DNA of 64,000 nt from VRUE01 sp963715455 (GTDB lineage Bacteria > Actinomycetota > Thermoleophilia > Solirubrobacterales > 70-9): positions 806,001 through 870,000 of the forward strand of contig OY970245.1 in assembly GCA_963715455.1 (NCBI GenBank). Reading direction: 5' to 3'. How positions within the stretch are numbered: position 1 is the first letter of the stretch; each line of letters starts with the position of its first letter. The notes under the pieces were generated by a model, which was given only the letters and a program-made list of their open reading frames with translations, searched no databases and was not told the origin of the DNA. Position numbers and translations under genes: made by a program. Positions 1 to 8,092 of this stretch are shown piece after piece.

Positions 1-129
1 TGCTCGGCCACCGTGGCCGTCTCCTGCGACAAAAGGGGCTCCTTTCCGGGGTGGGAGTCGACTGCGTCCGATACTAGACGTTGCCGTGATGCGCTCACCC
101 ACCCTTCCTGCTCAGGCTAGGCTTGGCCG

Positions 130-726
130 ATGGAGAGAACCCGTGAGACAGGCGAAGGGCCCGACTGGCGAGGCGCCGCCCCGGAGCTGAGGCGCCTCGA
201 CAGTCCGGGTGCCGCGCCCGACGATTCCCCCCGCAAGGATGTGCAGCTGGCGACGCAGGAGGGTGTCCGTCGCGAGCCAATCGACGGGGTGCGGATCCGC
301 GAGGCACGGACGATCGCCGACGATCGCGGCTCGATTTGCGTCGCCTACGACCTGCGTTGGGGTTTCAGCGAGGAGCCAATGGTCTACTGCTATGAGGTGA
401 CGATCAGGCCGGGGGCGGTCAAGGGCTGGATCCTCCACGAGACCTATGACGACCGACTCTTTCTCGCCGAAGGTGCGGTCAAGTGGGTGATGTACGACGA
501 GCGACCCGAATCGCCCACTCGCGAACGCCTCAGCGAGCTCTACTTCGACCAGCACCACCGCAGCCTGCTGCGGATCCCACGGGGCGTTTGGCACGCGGTG
601 CAGAACGTCGGCTCGACGGACTCGCGGATGATCAACTTCCCGACCGAGCCCTACAACTACGAGAGTCCGGACAAGACCCGGCTGCCGCTCGACACCGAGC
701 GCATCCCGTACCGTTTCGACCGCTGA
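130..726 (+). CDS. RmlC-like cupin (dTDP-4-dehydrorhamnose 3,5-epimerase family)
   Basis: 198 codons from ATG 130. The recognisable cupin core is residues ~45-198, with the late H-rich segment around YFDQHHRSLLRIPRG-VWHAV and a final PTEPYNYESPDKTRLPLDT stretch as in sugar-nucleotide 3,5-epimerases. The first ~37 residues are low complexity and have no counterpart in the family, so the in-frame GTG at 241 may be the true start. It precedes a glycosyltransferase by 5 bp, which suggests a role in surface glycan precursor synthesis. It differs clearly from the canonical RmlC at 57977-58522, so it may be a related epimerase or a catalytically different cupin. The substrate cannot be told from sequence. 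Confidence 0.7.
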   Translation: MERTRETGEGPDWRGAAPELRRLDSPGAAPDDSPRKDVQLATQEGVRREPIDGVRIREARTIADDRGSICVAYDLRWGFSEEPMVYCYEVTIRPGAVKGWILHETYDDRLFLAEGAVKWVMYDERPESPTRERLSELYFDQHHRSLLRIPRGVWHAVQNVGSTDSRMINFPTEPYNYESPDKTRLPLDTERIPYRFDR

Positions 727-731
727 GCGCG

Positions 732-1655
732 GTGAGCTCCCGGGCAGCGATCGGCAGGCGGGCGCTCGGCATCTGGCGCCCGGCGCTCAACGCCCTGCGC
801 CCGGCCCCCCAGATCGCCGATCCGCCGCTGGTCAGCGTCGTAACCGCTACCTACAACTGGTCTGAGGTGCTGCGCTGGGCGATTCGCTCGGTGCGTCGTC
901 AGAGCTACCCGCGCTGGGAGCTGATCGTAGTTGGCGATGCCTGCAGCGACGATTCCGCCGAGGTCGTCGCTGCGTTCGGAGACGAGCGGATCCGCTGGCA
1001 CAACCGCGAGCGCAACGCCGGCAGCCAGTCGCTGCCCAACAACGACGGCATTGCGATGGCGCGCGGTGAGCTGATCGCCTACCTGGGGCACGACGATCTC
1101 TGGACCCCCGATCATCTGAGCCGTCTCGTCACTGCCCAGCGCCGGGTCGACGCCGACCTCGCCTTCGCCCTTACCGAGGTGATCGGACCGCCGGGCAGCG
1201 GGATGAGGAACATCGTTGGGCAATACGCCGGGAACACCTACGGGGGAGGGCACCTACCGCCGAGCGCGCTCCTGCACAAGCGGGAGCTGGCCGAGCGGCT
1301 CGGTGGCTGGCGGGACTACCGTGAGATCGAGATGCCCCCAGATGCGGACTTCCTGCACCGCGCCTGCGTCGCGGGCAGCTCGTTCGTCTGCTCGGGGGCG
1401 CTCACCTGCTTCAAGCTTCCCTCGGCGATGCGACGCAACTCCTACGTCGAGCGCTCTTCTGAGGAGCAGGAGGAGCTGACGGGGCGGATGGAGGCAGAGC
1501 GCGCCTTTCAGTTGCGTGAGCTGGGACGCGCCGTGGCGAGCCGCCTGCTGCACCCGCGCACCGACCCGCACAGCTTCGGCCCGCAGGTCGGCCCCGATGC
1601 CGGCAAGGGAGCCCACGTTCGCGAGGCGCGGCGCATCCGCGGCCTCGATCCCTGA
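732..1655 (+). CDS. Family 2 glycosyltransferase
   Basis: 307 aa from GTG 732, only 5 bp after the epimerase-like gene and probably co-transcribed. The GT-A start VSVVTATYNWSEVLRWAI lies at residues ~35-52. It is followed by DACSDDS and the acidic GHDDLWTP motif that would bind the metal and nucleotide sugar. A C-terminal basic helix region follows. No transmembrane segment is evident, so it is probably a cytoplasmic or peripheral enzyme adding sugar to a surface glycan. Donor and acceptor are unknown. The frame stays open upstream of 732, but that part is a shadow of the preceding gene. Confidence 0.8.
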   Translation: MSSRAAIGRRALGIWRPALNALRPAPQIADPPLVSVVTATYNWSEVLRWAIRSVRRQSYPRWELIVVGDACSDDSAEVVAAFGDERIRWHNRERNAGSQSLPNNDGIAMARGELIAYLGHDDLWTPDHLSRLVTAQRRVDADLAFALTEVIGPPGSGMRNIVGQYAGNTYGGGHLPPSALLHKRELAERLGGWRDYREIEMPPDADFLHRACVAGSSFVCSGALTCFKLPSAMRRNSYVERSSEEQEELTGRMEAERAFQLRELGRAVASRLLHPRTDPHSFGPQVGPDAGKGAHVREARRIRGLDP

Positions 1656-1667
1656 GCGGGCGTCGCC

Positions 1668-2483
1668 TCAGCGGCGCTCCACCAGGGTTGAGACGACGGC
1701 CTCGTAGAAGCCATCGCCCATCGCCCCCTCGGTGACCGTGACGTTGTCCCAGGCAGCGAGGGCGGCGCGCAGGCCAGGGTCGCGCTCGGGCCCGTTGGCG
1801 ACGACGAAGAAGCGGCCCACCGCTGCCGCCACCTCGAGGTCCTCGACCGAGTCGCCGACGGCGATGCACTCCGCCGGCTCGTAACCGCGGACGCGGGCGT
1901 GGGCGGCGACGGCGCCTGCCTTGCTGACCAGCTTGGGGACCAGGTGGTAGGCGTGGGTGGGACCGTCGACGGCCGGCATCTCGCGGCCGATCGCGCCGTT
2001 GTCGAGGAGCCGCAGGTCGTCGTGCCCCTCGGCTTCGAGCAGTCGGTTGGCCTCCTCGACGTCGACCTTGCCACGGAAGAGGTGGGAGAGCACGCGGCCG
2101 TGGTGCCAGGGGGCGTGGTACTCGAGCCGTCCCTCGAAGTGGGCGAAGAGCAGCTTGGGGATGCCGCGCTGCTCGATCTTCTCGTAGACGGTGCCCTCCT
2201 CGTCGGGGACGAGGTCGCCGGTCAGAAGGGTCGTCTCGCCGTCGATCGCGAAGGCGCAGCCGGCCTCGTAGATGTAGGAGGACTGGCCCATTAGGCGAGC
2301 CGCCTCGTGCACCTGGGGCTCGCGCCGGCCGGACATAATCACCACCTCGACCCCGGCCCGCTGGCAGGCTTCCAGGCCGCGGGCCTGGGCCAGCGAGAAG
2401 CTGCCCTCGGCGTCGCGGAAGAGCGAGCTGCCCTTGCCGAGCAGGGTGCCATCGAGGTCGGTGTAAACGCAACATAGGCTCAA
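1668..2483 (-). CDS. HAD-superfamily hydrolase (Cof/MPGP-like phosphatase)
   Basis: About 271 aa. Motif I is YTDLDGTLL near the N-terminus (nucleophile Asp and Asp+2). Motif II is VIMSGR, and motifs III/IV are VPKLVSKAGAV and IAVGDSVEDLEVA, with a C2-type cap between. This layout is typical of Cof-like and mannosyl-3-phosphoglycerate phosphatase-like enzymes that dephosphorylate sugar phosphates. The start is uncertain. The frame is open to 2534, which would overlap the divergent gene at 2506; a TTG at 2483 sits six codons before the DLDGT motif and avoids that overlap. The gene converges on the glycosyltransferase, 12 bp between their stop codons. Confidence 0.75.
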   Translation of the reverse strand: MSLCCVYTDLDGTLLGKGSSLFRDAEGSFSLAQARGLEACQRAGVEVVIMSGRREPQVHEAARLMGQSSYIYEAGCAFAIDGETTLLTGDLVPDEEGTVYEKIEQRGIPKLLFAHFEGRLEYHAPWHHGRVLSHLFRGKVDVEEANRLLEAEGHDDLRLLDNGAIGREMPAVDGPTHAYHLVPKLVSKAGAVAAHARVRGYEPAECIAVGDSVEDLEVAAAVGRFFVVANGPERDPGLRAALAAWDNVTVTEGAMGDGFYEAVVSTLVERR

Positions 2484-2505
2484 AGCGGGGGTTACGGTAG
2501 CGATC

Positions 2506-4314
2506 GTGAGCTGGGGACCCGGACGAAAGTTCATCGGCCTGGCCGTGCTCGCGCTGGCGATTGCTGCGCCGGCGGGCGCCGCGGCGAACAGCTCGATGGC
2601 TATTCAGCCCGACGGCAGGATCCTCGTCGCCACCGAAGCGTGGCCCGGTTTCGGCTCGCTCGTCAGGCTCGGGCCGAACGGTGGCCTCGATCGGAGCTTC
2701 GGCGATCGGGGCTTCCTTGTCGATCGCCGCATGCCGCCACTGCGAGCGGTGGCGATCCAGCCCGACGGGCGGATCCTGGGCGGGGCGCCCCCAGGTTTCC
2801 AGCTCAGCCGTTACCTGGCCGATGGTCGCGTCGATCTCAGCTTCGGGGGTGGGAGCGTCGCAGGCACGCTTGACCCCAACGACAGCCGTTTCGGCGAAGG
2901 GCCGCAAGCCATCCTCACCCAACCGGACGGGACGATCGTCGTCGGTGGTTCCCGCCTGCTGAGCAAATACACCACGCCCCAGGCGATCGTCCAGCGCTAC
3001 GACTCCAGTGGCAACTTCCTGGAAACGGTCGGCCTGGTCCCGCAGGGGGGCACCGAGCCGCCAATATCGGAGTCGAGGCTGAAGGGCCTCGTGCCGGGAG
3101 CGAATGGGTCGCTGATCATGGCCGGAAGCGCTTTTGGCGCCTCCAAGGGGGGCGTTCTGCTGGCAAGGCTCATGCCCGGCTCAGGCGCTTCCTACGACAG
3201 CTCGTTTGGCGGCGGGGAAGGTCTGATTCGGCCATCGTCACTCCCTGAGAACGGAGTGGCCAACACCATTGCTCAGGACGCAGACAGGCTGATTATCGCG
3301 GGCGGTGCCAACTACACCCTCCTGCTTGCTCGGTTCGACCAGGAAGGCAAGCTCGATCCGAGCTTTGGCAACGGTGGGGTCGTCAGTCCTCCGATCGAGG
3401 GCACGAGCGGCGGCCCGGGAGGGAGCACCGCCAATGCGGTAGCCGTGCAGGGGGACGGGAAGATCGTCGTCGCAGGGATGACGTCCAAGTGGGGAGACTG
3501 GATGCGGAACTCAAAAACTATCGACGGCTACAGCTGCGGCGACATCTGCGAGGAGCCGCTCATTGCCCGCTTCACCCCCGACGGCCAGTTGGACTCGAGC
3601 TTTGGCCAAGGTGGGGTGATCCGCCTGACAGGCTCGGCGGCGACGTTGGGGGAGAGGGTGCCGGGTCACGCCGACACAGTGGCCGTACTGCCGGGGGGCA
3701 AGATCCTCGTCAAGGGCGTCACGCGCATCTTGGGCTTGCCGGGGCTGGAAGTTCCCTTCTTGGCGCGCCTCAACGCTGACGGGACGTTCGACTCTCGCTT
3801 CGTCGGGATGGGCATGACGATTCTCCGCCCAGCCTGCACAGGGAAGGACTTGGCGAAGCTGCGCCGCGGGGGGTGCATCGCCAGCGCCCGAGCTCGATTC
3901 CGGGCCAGCGGTCTCGCCAGCGGTCGGCCGAGCGTCTCGCTGCGGGTCAAGCCGAGCCTGCCCTGGGCTCGGATCGCCACGGTGCGCCTGCAGCTTCCGC
4001 CCACGCTGAAGGCGACCGCCGCTCTTGCCGAGAAGACGCGGGTTCTCGCGATCGGCGGCAAGCGAGGAAGCGCCGCCCCGGAGGGTGGCCCGAAGCGATA
4101 CCTCGAAGCCGAGCCGCAGGAACCGAAACCCGGCCGGATTGCCTTCAACGATCTCGGCGAACCGCGGATGCTCGACGTCAGGCTGGGGCCGGGGGCCCTG
4201 CGAATGGCGGCCTCGCTGCCGTTGGAGGAGCAGGTCTTCCGCATCACGGTCAGGTTCGTCCATGCGGGATCGCGCGCAGGGCGCCAGGCCCTGGTCTTCC
4301 GCACTACCGGGTGA
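2506..4314 (+). CDS. Secreted delta-60 repeat protein
   Basis: 602 aa from GTG 2506. Residues ~8-28 form a hydrophobic signal peptide ending in an Ala-rich cleavage region. The next ~430 residues contain repeated units of the delta-60 type, with AIQPDGRILV, LDPSFGNGGV, LDSSFGQGGV and VQGDGKIVVAG patterns, which build beta-propeller-like extracellular domains. The C-terminal ~170 residues are basic and beta-rich, without the repeats, as in many actinobacterial surface proteins of this type. It is divergent from the HAD gene with essentially no spacer, so the promoters must overlap coding sequence. The function is unknown beyond a likely extracytoplasmic structural or binding role. Confidence 0.75.
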   Translation: MSWGPGRKFIGLAVLALAIAAPAGAAANSSMAIQPDGRILVATEAWPGFGSLVRLGPNGGLDRSFGDRGFLVDRRMPPLRAVAIQPDGRILGGAPPGFQLSRYLADGRVDLSFGGGSVAGTLDPNDSRFGEGPQAILTQPDGTIVVGGSRLLSKYTTPQAIVQRYDSSGNFLETVGLVPQGGTEPPISESRLKGLVPGANGSLIMAGSAFGASKGGVLLARLMPGSGASYDSSFGGGEGLIRPSSLPENGVANTIAQDADRLIIAGGANYTLLLARFDQEGKLDPSFGNGGVVSPPIEGTSGGPGGSTANAVAVQGDGKIVVAGMTSKWGDWMRNSKTIDGYSCGDICEEPLIARFTPDGQLDSSFGQGGVIRLTGSAATLGERVPGHADTVAVLPGGKILVKGVTRILGLPGLEVPFLARLNADGTFDSRFVGMGMTILRPACTGKDLAKLRRGGCIASARARFRASGLASGRPSVSLRVKPSLPWARIATVRLQLPPTLKATAALAEKTRVLAIGGKRGSAAPEGGPKRYLEAEPQEPKPGRIAFNDLGEPRMLDVRLGPGALRMAASLPLEEQVFRITVRFVHAGSRAGRQALVFRTTG

Positions 4315-4366
4315 CGCTCCAGCCAGGGCGCATGAGGAGGGCATCGCTGGGGCATAAGCTCGTCTC

Positions 4367-5263
4367 GTGCCGGAATGGAGGCTCAGCGACAGAATTCTCG
4401 ACCTGGCTCAGCCAGTCGCGGCAGGCATCGTCAACGTCACCGCCGACTCGATGTTCGAGGGGGCGCGCAGCGGCACGCCCGAGCAGGCGATCGCAGATGG
4501 GCTGGCGCTGGTCGAGGCCGGCTTCGACATGCTCGATGTGGGGGCGGTGGCGGCGCGCAGCGGGCCGCCGGTGTCGCCCGAGGTCGAGGCGGCGGCGCTG
4601 GTGCCGGCGGTCGAGGGGCTGGTTGGGGCGGGTGTGCCGATCTCGGCCGACACCTTCTCGGTCGAGGTTGCGCGAGCCGCCCTTGCTGTGGGTGCGGTCG
4701 CGGTAAACGACATCTCTGGCGGCTCGGAGGAGATGTTTGAGCTGGTGGCTGAAACCGGCTGCGGTTACGTGCTGATGCACATCGAGGGACCGCCCCGAGT
4801 GGACCGGCCGGCGCGCGAGTACGGCGACGTGGTCGAGCACCTGAAGTCCTGGTTCGGGGGGCGAGTCGAGCTCGCGCGCAGCCTTGGAGTGAGCGAGGAG
4901 CAGATCGCCATCGACCCCGGACTCGACTTCGACCTGACCACCGAGCAGGACTTGGAGATCCTGCGGCGGCTGCCCGAGCTTGGTGCACTCGGCCTGTCCC
5001 TCTACGTTTCCCTCTCCCGCAAGGACTTCATCGGCGCCGTGCTGGCCGGCTCATGGGAGGGGCGGCTGCCGGCCGGCGAGCGCGAGTGGGGGACGGTCGC
5101 CGCAGTGGCTCTGGCGGTGCGCGGCGGCGCCGACGTCCTGCGCATCCACGATCGCAGCTCATTGCAGGCGATGAGAGTTGCTGGCGCGATCCGGGGGTCG
5201 TCGGGCAAGGACGCAGGGAGTCCGAATAGCAGCGCTATTCGGACGACTGAGGACGCCGCATGA
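4367..5263 (+). CDS. folP: Dihydropteroate synthase, divergent
   Basis: 298 aa from GTG 4367. A TIM-barrel DHPS is indicated by GIVNVTADSMFEGA (loop 1 region), ISADTFSVEVARAAL, AVNDISGG, IDPGLDFDL and SLSRKDFIGAVL, and by a final VLRIHD near the pterin/phosphate site. DHPS condenses pABA with the pterin pyrophosphate in folate synthesis. It departs from the usual NVTPDSFSDGG and IDPGIGFGK consensus, so substrate use may differ. The last ~20 codons encode a Ser/Thr-rich tail formed by a perfect hairpin (separate entry). The stop overlaps the start of the downstream helicase as ATGA, implying translational coupling. Confidence 0.75.
   Translation: MPEWRLSDRILDLAQPVAAGIVNVTADSMFEGARSGTPEQAIADGLALVEAGFDMLDVGAVAARSGPPVSPEVEAAALVPAVEGLVGAGVPISADTFSVEVARAALAVGAVAVNDISGGSEEMFELVAETGCGYVLMHIEGPPRVDRPAREYGDVVEHLKSWFGGRVELARSLGVSEEQIAIDPGLDFDLTTEQDLEILRRLPELGALGLSLYVSLSRKDFIGAVLAGSWEGRLPAGEREWGTVAAVALAVRGGADVLRIHDRSSLQAMRVAGAIRGSSGKDAGSPNSSAIRTTEDAA
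5220..5244 (+). repeat. Perfect 11-bp stem hairpin inside the folP 3' end
   Basis: Left arm GTCCGAATAGC (5220-5230), 3-nt loop AGC, right arm GCTATTCGGAC (5234-5244). The stem is perfect and more AT-rich than its surroundings. It lies within the last codons of folP, just upstream of the helicase start. It could be an intergenic REP-like element absorbed into the reading frame, or an mRNA processing/attenuation structure between coupled genes. Confidence 0.6.
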
Positions 5264-7548
5264 CGGCACCCGGGTCCGCCAGCCTGCTGGAGACGCCTTG
5301 GGCGGTGGCGCTCGACCCTGCGCGACGCGACGGACGGATCGTCGCCGAGTCGAGCGAGGCCGAGCGCAAGGCGAAACGAGTGGCCCTGCCCAGCTCGCTA
5401 GACCTGGGCTTCGCCGATGCATTGCGTCGAGCCGGGGTCGAGCGCCTCTACTCGCACCAGAAGCAGGCCCTGGAGACCGCCGCGCACTCCAACCTGGTGA
5501 TCACCAGCGGCACGGCGTCCGGCAAGAGCCTCGCCTTCAACCTGCCGGTGCTCGACGGCATCGCCCGCGACGCTAAGCGCCGCGCGCTCTACCTCTACCC
5601 GACCAAGGCGCTGGCCCAGGACCAGGCGCGCAAGCTGGGCGCCCTGCGCCCGCCGGGCCTGCGCGAGGCGATCTACGACGGCGATACGCCGCGCGAGGAG
5701 CGGCCGGCGATCCGGCGGCGCAGCAACCTGGTGCTGACCAACCCCGACATGCTGCACGTCGGCATCCTGCCCCACCACAAGAGCTGGGGCGACTTCCTCG
5801 CCAACCTCGATTGGGTCGTGGTCGACGAGGCGCACACCTACCGCGGCGTCTTCGGCTCCCACGTCGCCAACGTGCTGCGTCGGCTGCGGCGCGTGGCGCG
5901 TGCCTACGGCGGCGAGCCGCGCTTCCTGCTGGCCTCGGCGACGATCGCCAACCCGGTCGGCCTGGCCGAGGAGCTGGTCGGCACTCCCTTCGAGCTGGTC
6001 GACGACGACGGGGCGCCGCGCAGCGGCCGCGAGATCGCGATGTGGAACCCGCCGCTGATCGACAAGGCGACCGGGACGCGGCGCTCGCCGCTCTCCGAGG
6101 CGGCCGAGCTGCTCGCCGAGCTGGTCAGCCACGGCGTACGGACGATCTGCTTCCTCAAGAGCCGACGCGGGATCGAGCTGATCCAGCGCTTCGCCCGCGA
6201 GTCGCTGGAGGCGCGCGGCAAGCCGGAGCTGGCGGCGCGCATCGCTCCCTACCGCGGGGGCTACACGCCCCAGCAGCGGCGCGAGATCGAGGCGCGGCTC
6301 TCCGAGGGGGAGCTGCTCGCCGTGGTCGCCACCGACGCGCTCGAGCTGGGCATCGACATCGGCGAGCTCGACGCGGCGATCTGCGTCACCTTTCCAGGCA
6401 CGGTCGCCAGCCTGCGCCAGATGTGGGGCCGGGCCGGGCGCCGCCGCCGCGGCCTGGCGGTCTACGTCGCCGGCCAGGACGCGCTCGACCAGTTCTTCTG
6501 CCGCCACCCCGACGAGTTCATCGATCGGCCTGTGGAGGCGGCGATCCTCGACCACGCCAACGAGCAGATCGCGGGGCGGCACATGGTCGCGGCCGCCTAC
6601 GAGCTGCCGTTGGGCGAGGCAGACGGCGAGGTCTTCGGCGAGGAGTGGCGCGAGCGGGCGAACCGCCTGATCGCTGCCGGCGAGCTGCGCCAGGCGGGAG
6701 GGCGGGTAATGCCGCGCAGCAGTGAGTTCGTCGCCGCCAAGGTGCCGCTGCGCTCGGCCTCGACCGACTCGGTGGCCGTGATCGAGCGCGACTCGGGCGA
6801 GATGCTCGGCCTGGTCGAGGCCGAGCGCGCCTTCACGACGATCCACCCCGGGGCGATCTACCTGCACCTGGGGCGCTCCTATGAGGTTGAGCAGCTCGAC
6901 ATCGCTGGTCGCCGGGCGGTCGTCTCGCGCTTCGACGGCGACTGGTACACGCGGCCCAAGAAGGAGACCGAGATCTACATCGAGCGGATCCGCGAGCAGC
7001 GCACGATCGCGGGGGTGGAGCTGCACTTCGGCGAGGTCTCGGTGACCGAGCAGGTGATCGCCTACCAGCGCGTCTCGATCGCCGAGCAGGAGCCCTTCGA
7101 CATCGTCGCGCTGGAGCTGCCCGAGCAGCAGTTCGCCACCCAGGCGCTCTGGTACGTGCTGCCCGAGCGGCTCAGCGGAGCGCTGCCGCCCGACGTCCTG
7201 CTCGGCGCCCTGCACGCCACCGAGCACGGCCAGATCGCCGTGCTGCCGCTGATCGCGATGTGCGACCGCTGGGACATCGGCGGCCTCTCGACCAACGTCC
7301 ACTTCCAGACCGGCCGCTCGACGATCTTCATCTACGACGGCCACCCGGGCGGGGTGGGAATCACGCTGCGCGGCTACGAGCAGTTCGAGCGCCTGCTCGG
7401 CGACGCCGAGCGCCTGATCGCCGAGTGCCCCTGCGAGTCGGGCTGCCCCTCCTGCGTGCAGAGCCCCAAGTGCGGCAACCTCAACGAACCGCTGCACAAG
7501 CAGGGGGCCCTGGAGTTGATGCGGACGATGAAGGACTCAGCCACGTGA
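5260..7548 (+). CDS. DEAD/DEAH helicase with C-terminal DUF1998 (MrfA-type)
   Basis: 762 aa. N-terminal SF2 ATPase with Walker A ITSGTASGKSLAF, DEAH-box VVDEAHTYRG, SATIANP motif III, then helicase C with VVATDALELGIDIG and QMWGRAGRR (motif VI). The C-terminus ends in a DUF1998 Zn-cluster, CPCESGCPSCVQSPKCG. This domain order is that of MrfA/YprA-type helicases, known in Bacillus for repair of mitomycin-type DNA damage. Start ATG 5260 overlaps the folP stop; its own stop overlaps the next gene as GTGA. The three-gene folP-helicase-SLOG arrangement is probably one operon. Confidence 0.88.
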   Translation: MTAPGSASLLETPWAVALDPARRDGRIVAESSEAERKAKRVALPSSLDLGFADALRRAGVERLYSHQKQALETAAHSNLVITSGTASGKSLAFNLPVLDGIARDAKRRALYLYPTKALAQDQARKLGALRPPGLREAIYDGDTPREERPAIRRRSNLVLTNPDMLHVGILPHHKSWGDFLANLDWVVVDEAHTYRGVFGSHVANVLRRLRRVARAYGGEPRFLLASATIANPVGLAEELVGTPFELVDDDGAPRSGREIAMWNPPLIDKATGTRRSPLSEAAELLAELVSHGVRTICFLKSRRGIELIQRFARESLEARGKPELAARIAPYRGGYTPQQRREIEARLSEGELLAVVATDALELGIDIGELDAAICVTFPGTVASLRQMWGRAGRRRRGLAVYVAGQDALDQFFCRHPDEFIDRPVEAAILDHANEQIAGRHMVAAAYELPLGEADGEVFGEEWRERANRLIAAGELRQAGGRVMPRSSEFVAAKVPLRSASTDSVAVIERDSGEMLGLVEAERAFTTIHPGAIYLHLGRSYEVEQLDIAGRRAVVSRFDGDWYTRPKKETEIYIERIREQRTIAGVELHFGEVSVTEQVIAYQRVSIAEQEPFDIVALELPEQQFATQALWYVLPERLSGALPPDVLLGALHATEHGQIAVLPLIAMCDRWDIGGLSTNVHFQTGRSTIFIYDGHPGGVGITLRGYEQFERLLGDAERLIAECPCESGCPSCVQSPKCGNLNEPLHKQGALELMRTMKDSAT

Positions 7549-8030
7549 GCGCCAGGCGGCAGGTGGCGGTGATCGGCCCCTCGAAGTGCGCGCCCGACTC
7601 CGAGGCTGCGCAGCTCGCCGCGGAGGTGGGGCGGCGCCTGGCGGAGGCAGGAGTGACGCTCGTCTGCGGCGGCATGAGCGGCGTCATGGAGGCCGCTTGC
7701 CGCGGGGCGAGCGGGGCGAGGGGCGAGGCGATCGGCATCGTCCCCGGCCACGAGATCAGCGAAGCCAACCAGTACTGCACGCACGTGGTCGCGACCGGCA
7801 TCGGCCACGCCCGCAACCTCGCCGTCGTCTCCTCCGGCGAAGCCGTGATCGCGATCGGCGGCGAGTGGGGAACGCTCTCGGAGATCGGCTTCGCGCGGGC
7901 GATCGATCGCCCGGTGATCGCCCTGCGCAGCTGGACCTTGGACGGCCGCGAGCGGATGGCAGACGCCCCGGGCGTCGTGCCGGCCGAGTCGGCTGAGCAA
8001 GCCGTCGCCCTGGCGCTCAGCACGCTCTGA
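7545..8030 (+). CDS. SLOG-fold TIGR00725 family protein
   Basis: 161 aa from GTG 7545, overlapping the helicase stop. The Rossmann-like SLOG fold shows VAVIGPSKC at the N-terminus, LVCGGMSGVMEAACRGA, IGIVPG and IAIGGEWGTLSEIGFA. It resembles the TIGR00725 branch of LOG-like nucleotide-binding proteins. The lysine decarboxylase-type PGGxGTxxE motif is here GGEWGTLSE. The family is thought to bind or hydrolyse nucleotides or nucleotide derivatives. No specific substrate can be given. Confidence 0.8.
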   Translation: MSARRQVAVIGPSKCAPDSEAAQLAAEVGRRLAEAGVTLVCGGMSGVMEAACRGASGARGEAIGIVPGHEISEANQYCTHVVATGIGHARNLAVVSSGEAVIAIGGEWGTLSEIGFARAIDRPVIALRSWTLDGRERMADAPGVVPAESAEQAVALALSTL

Positions 8031-8047
8031 TTCCCGCCCCTCGCCAC

Positions 8048-8092
8048 GGTGCAACGTTTTCTGGTCGCCATAGGACCGTTATGCGTTGCACC
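8048..8092. terminator. Bidirectional hairpin between convergent genes
   Basis: GGTGCAACG (8048-8056) pairs with CGTTGCACC (8084-8092). An inner GGTC/GACC pair lies around the apex. It sits between the stop at 8030 (+) and the stop at 8092 (-), the expected place for a shared terminator. There is a TTTT after the left arm but no long U-tract after the right arm. Confidence 0.55.

Noticed and set aside
5398..7497. A 699-codon open frame on the minus strand opposite the DUF1998 helicase
   Set aside because: It is a shadow created by high-GC codon use. The protein is compositionally odd and has no domain pattern, while the opposite strand encodes a complete helicase with all motifs.
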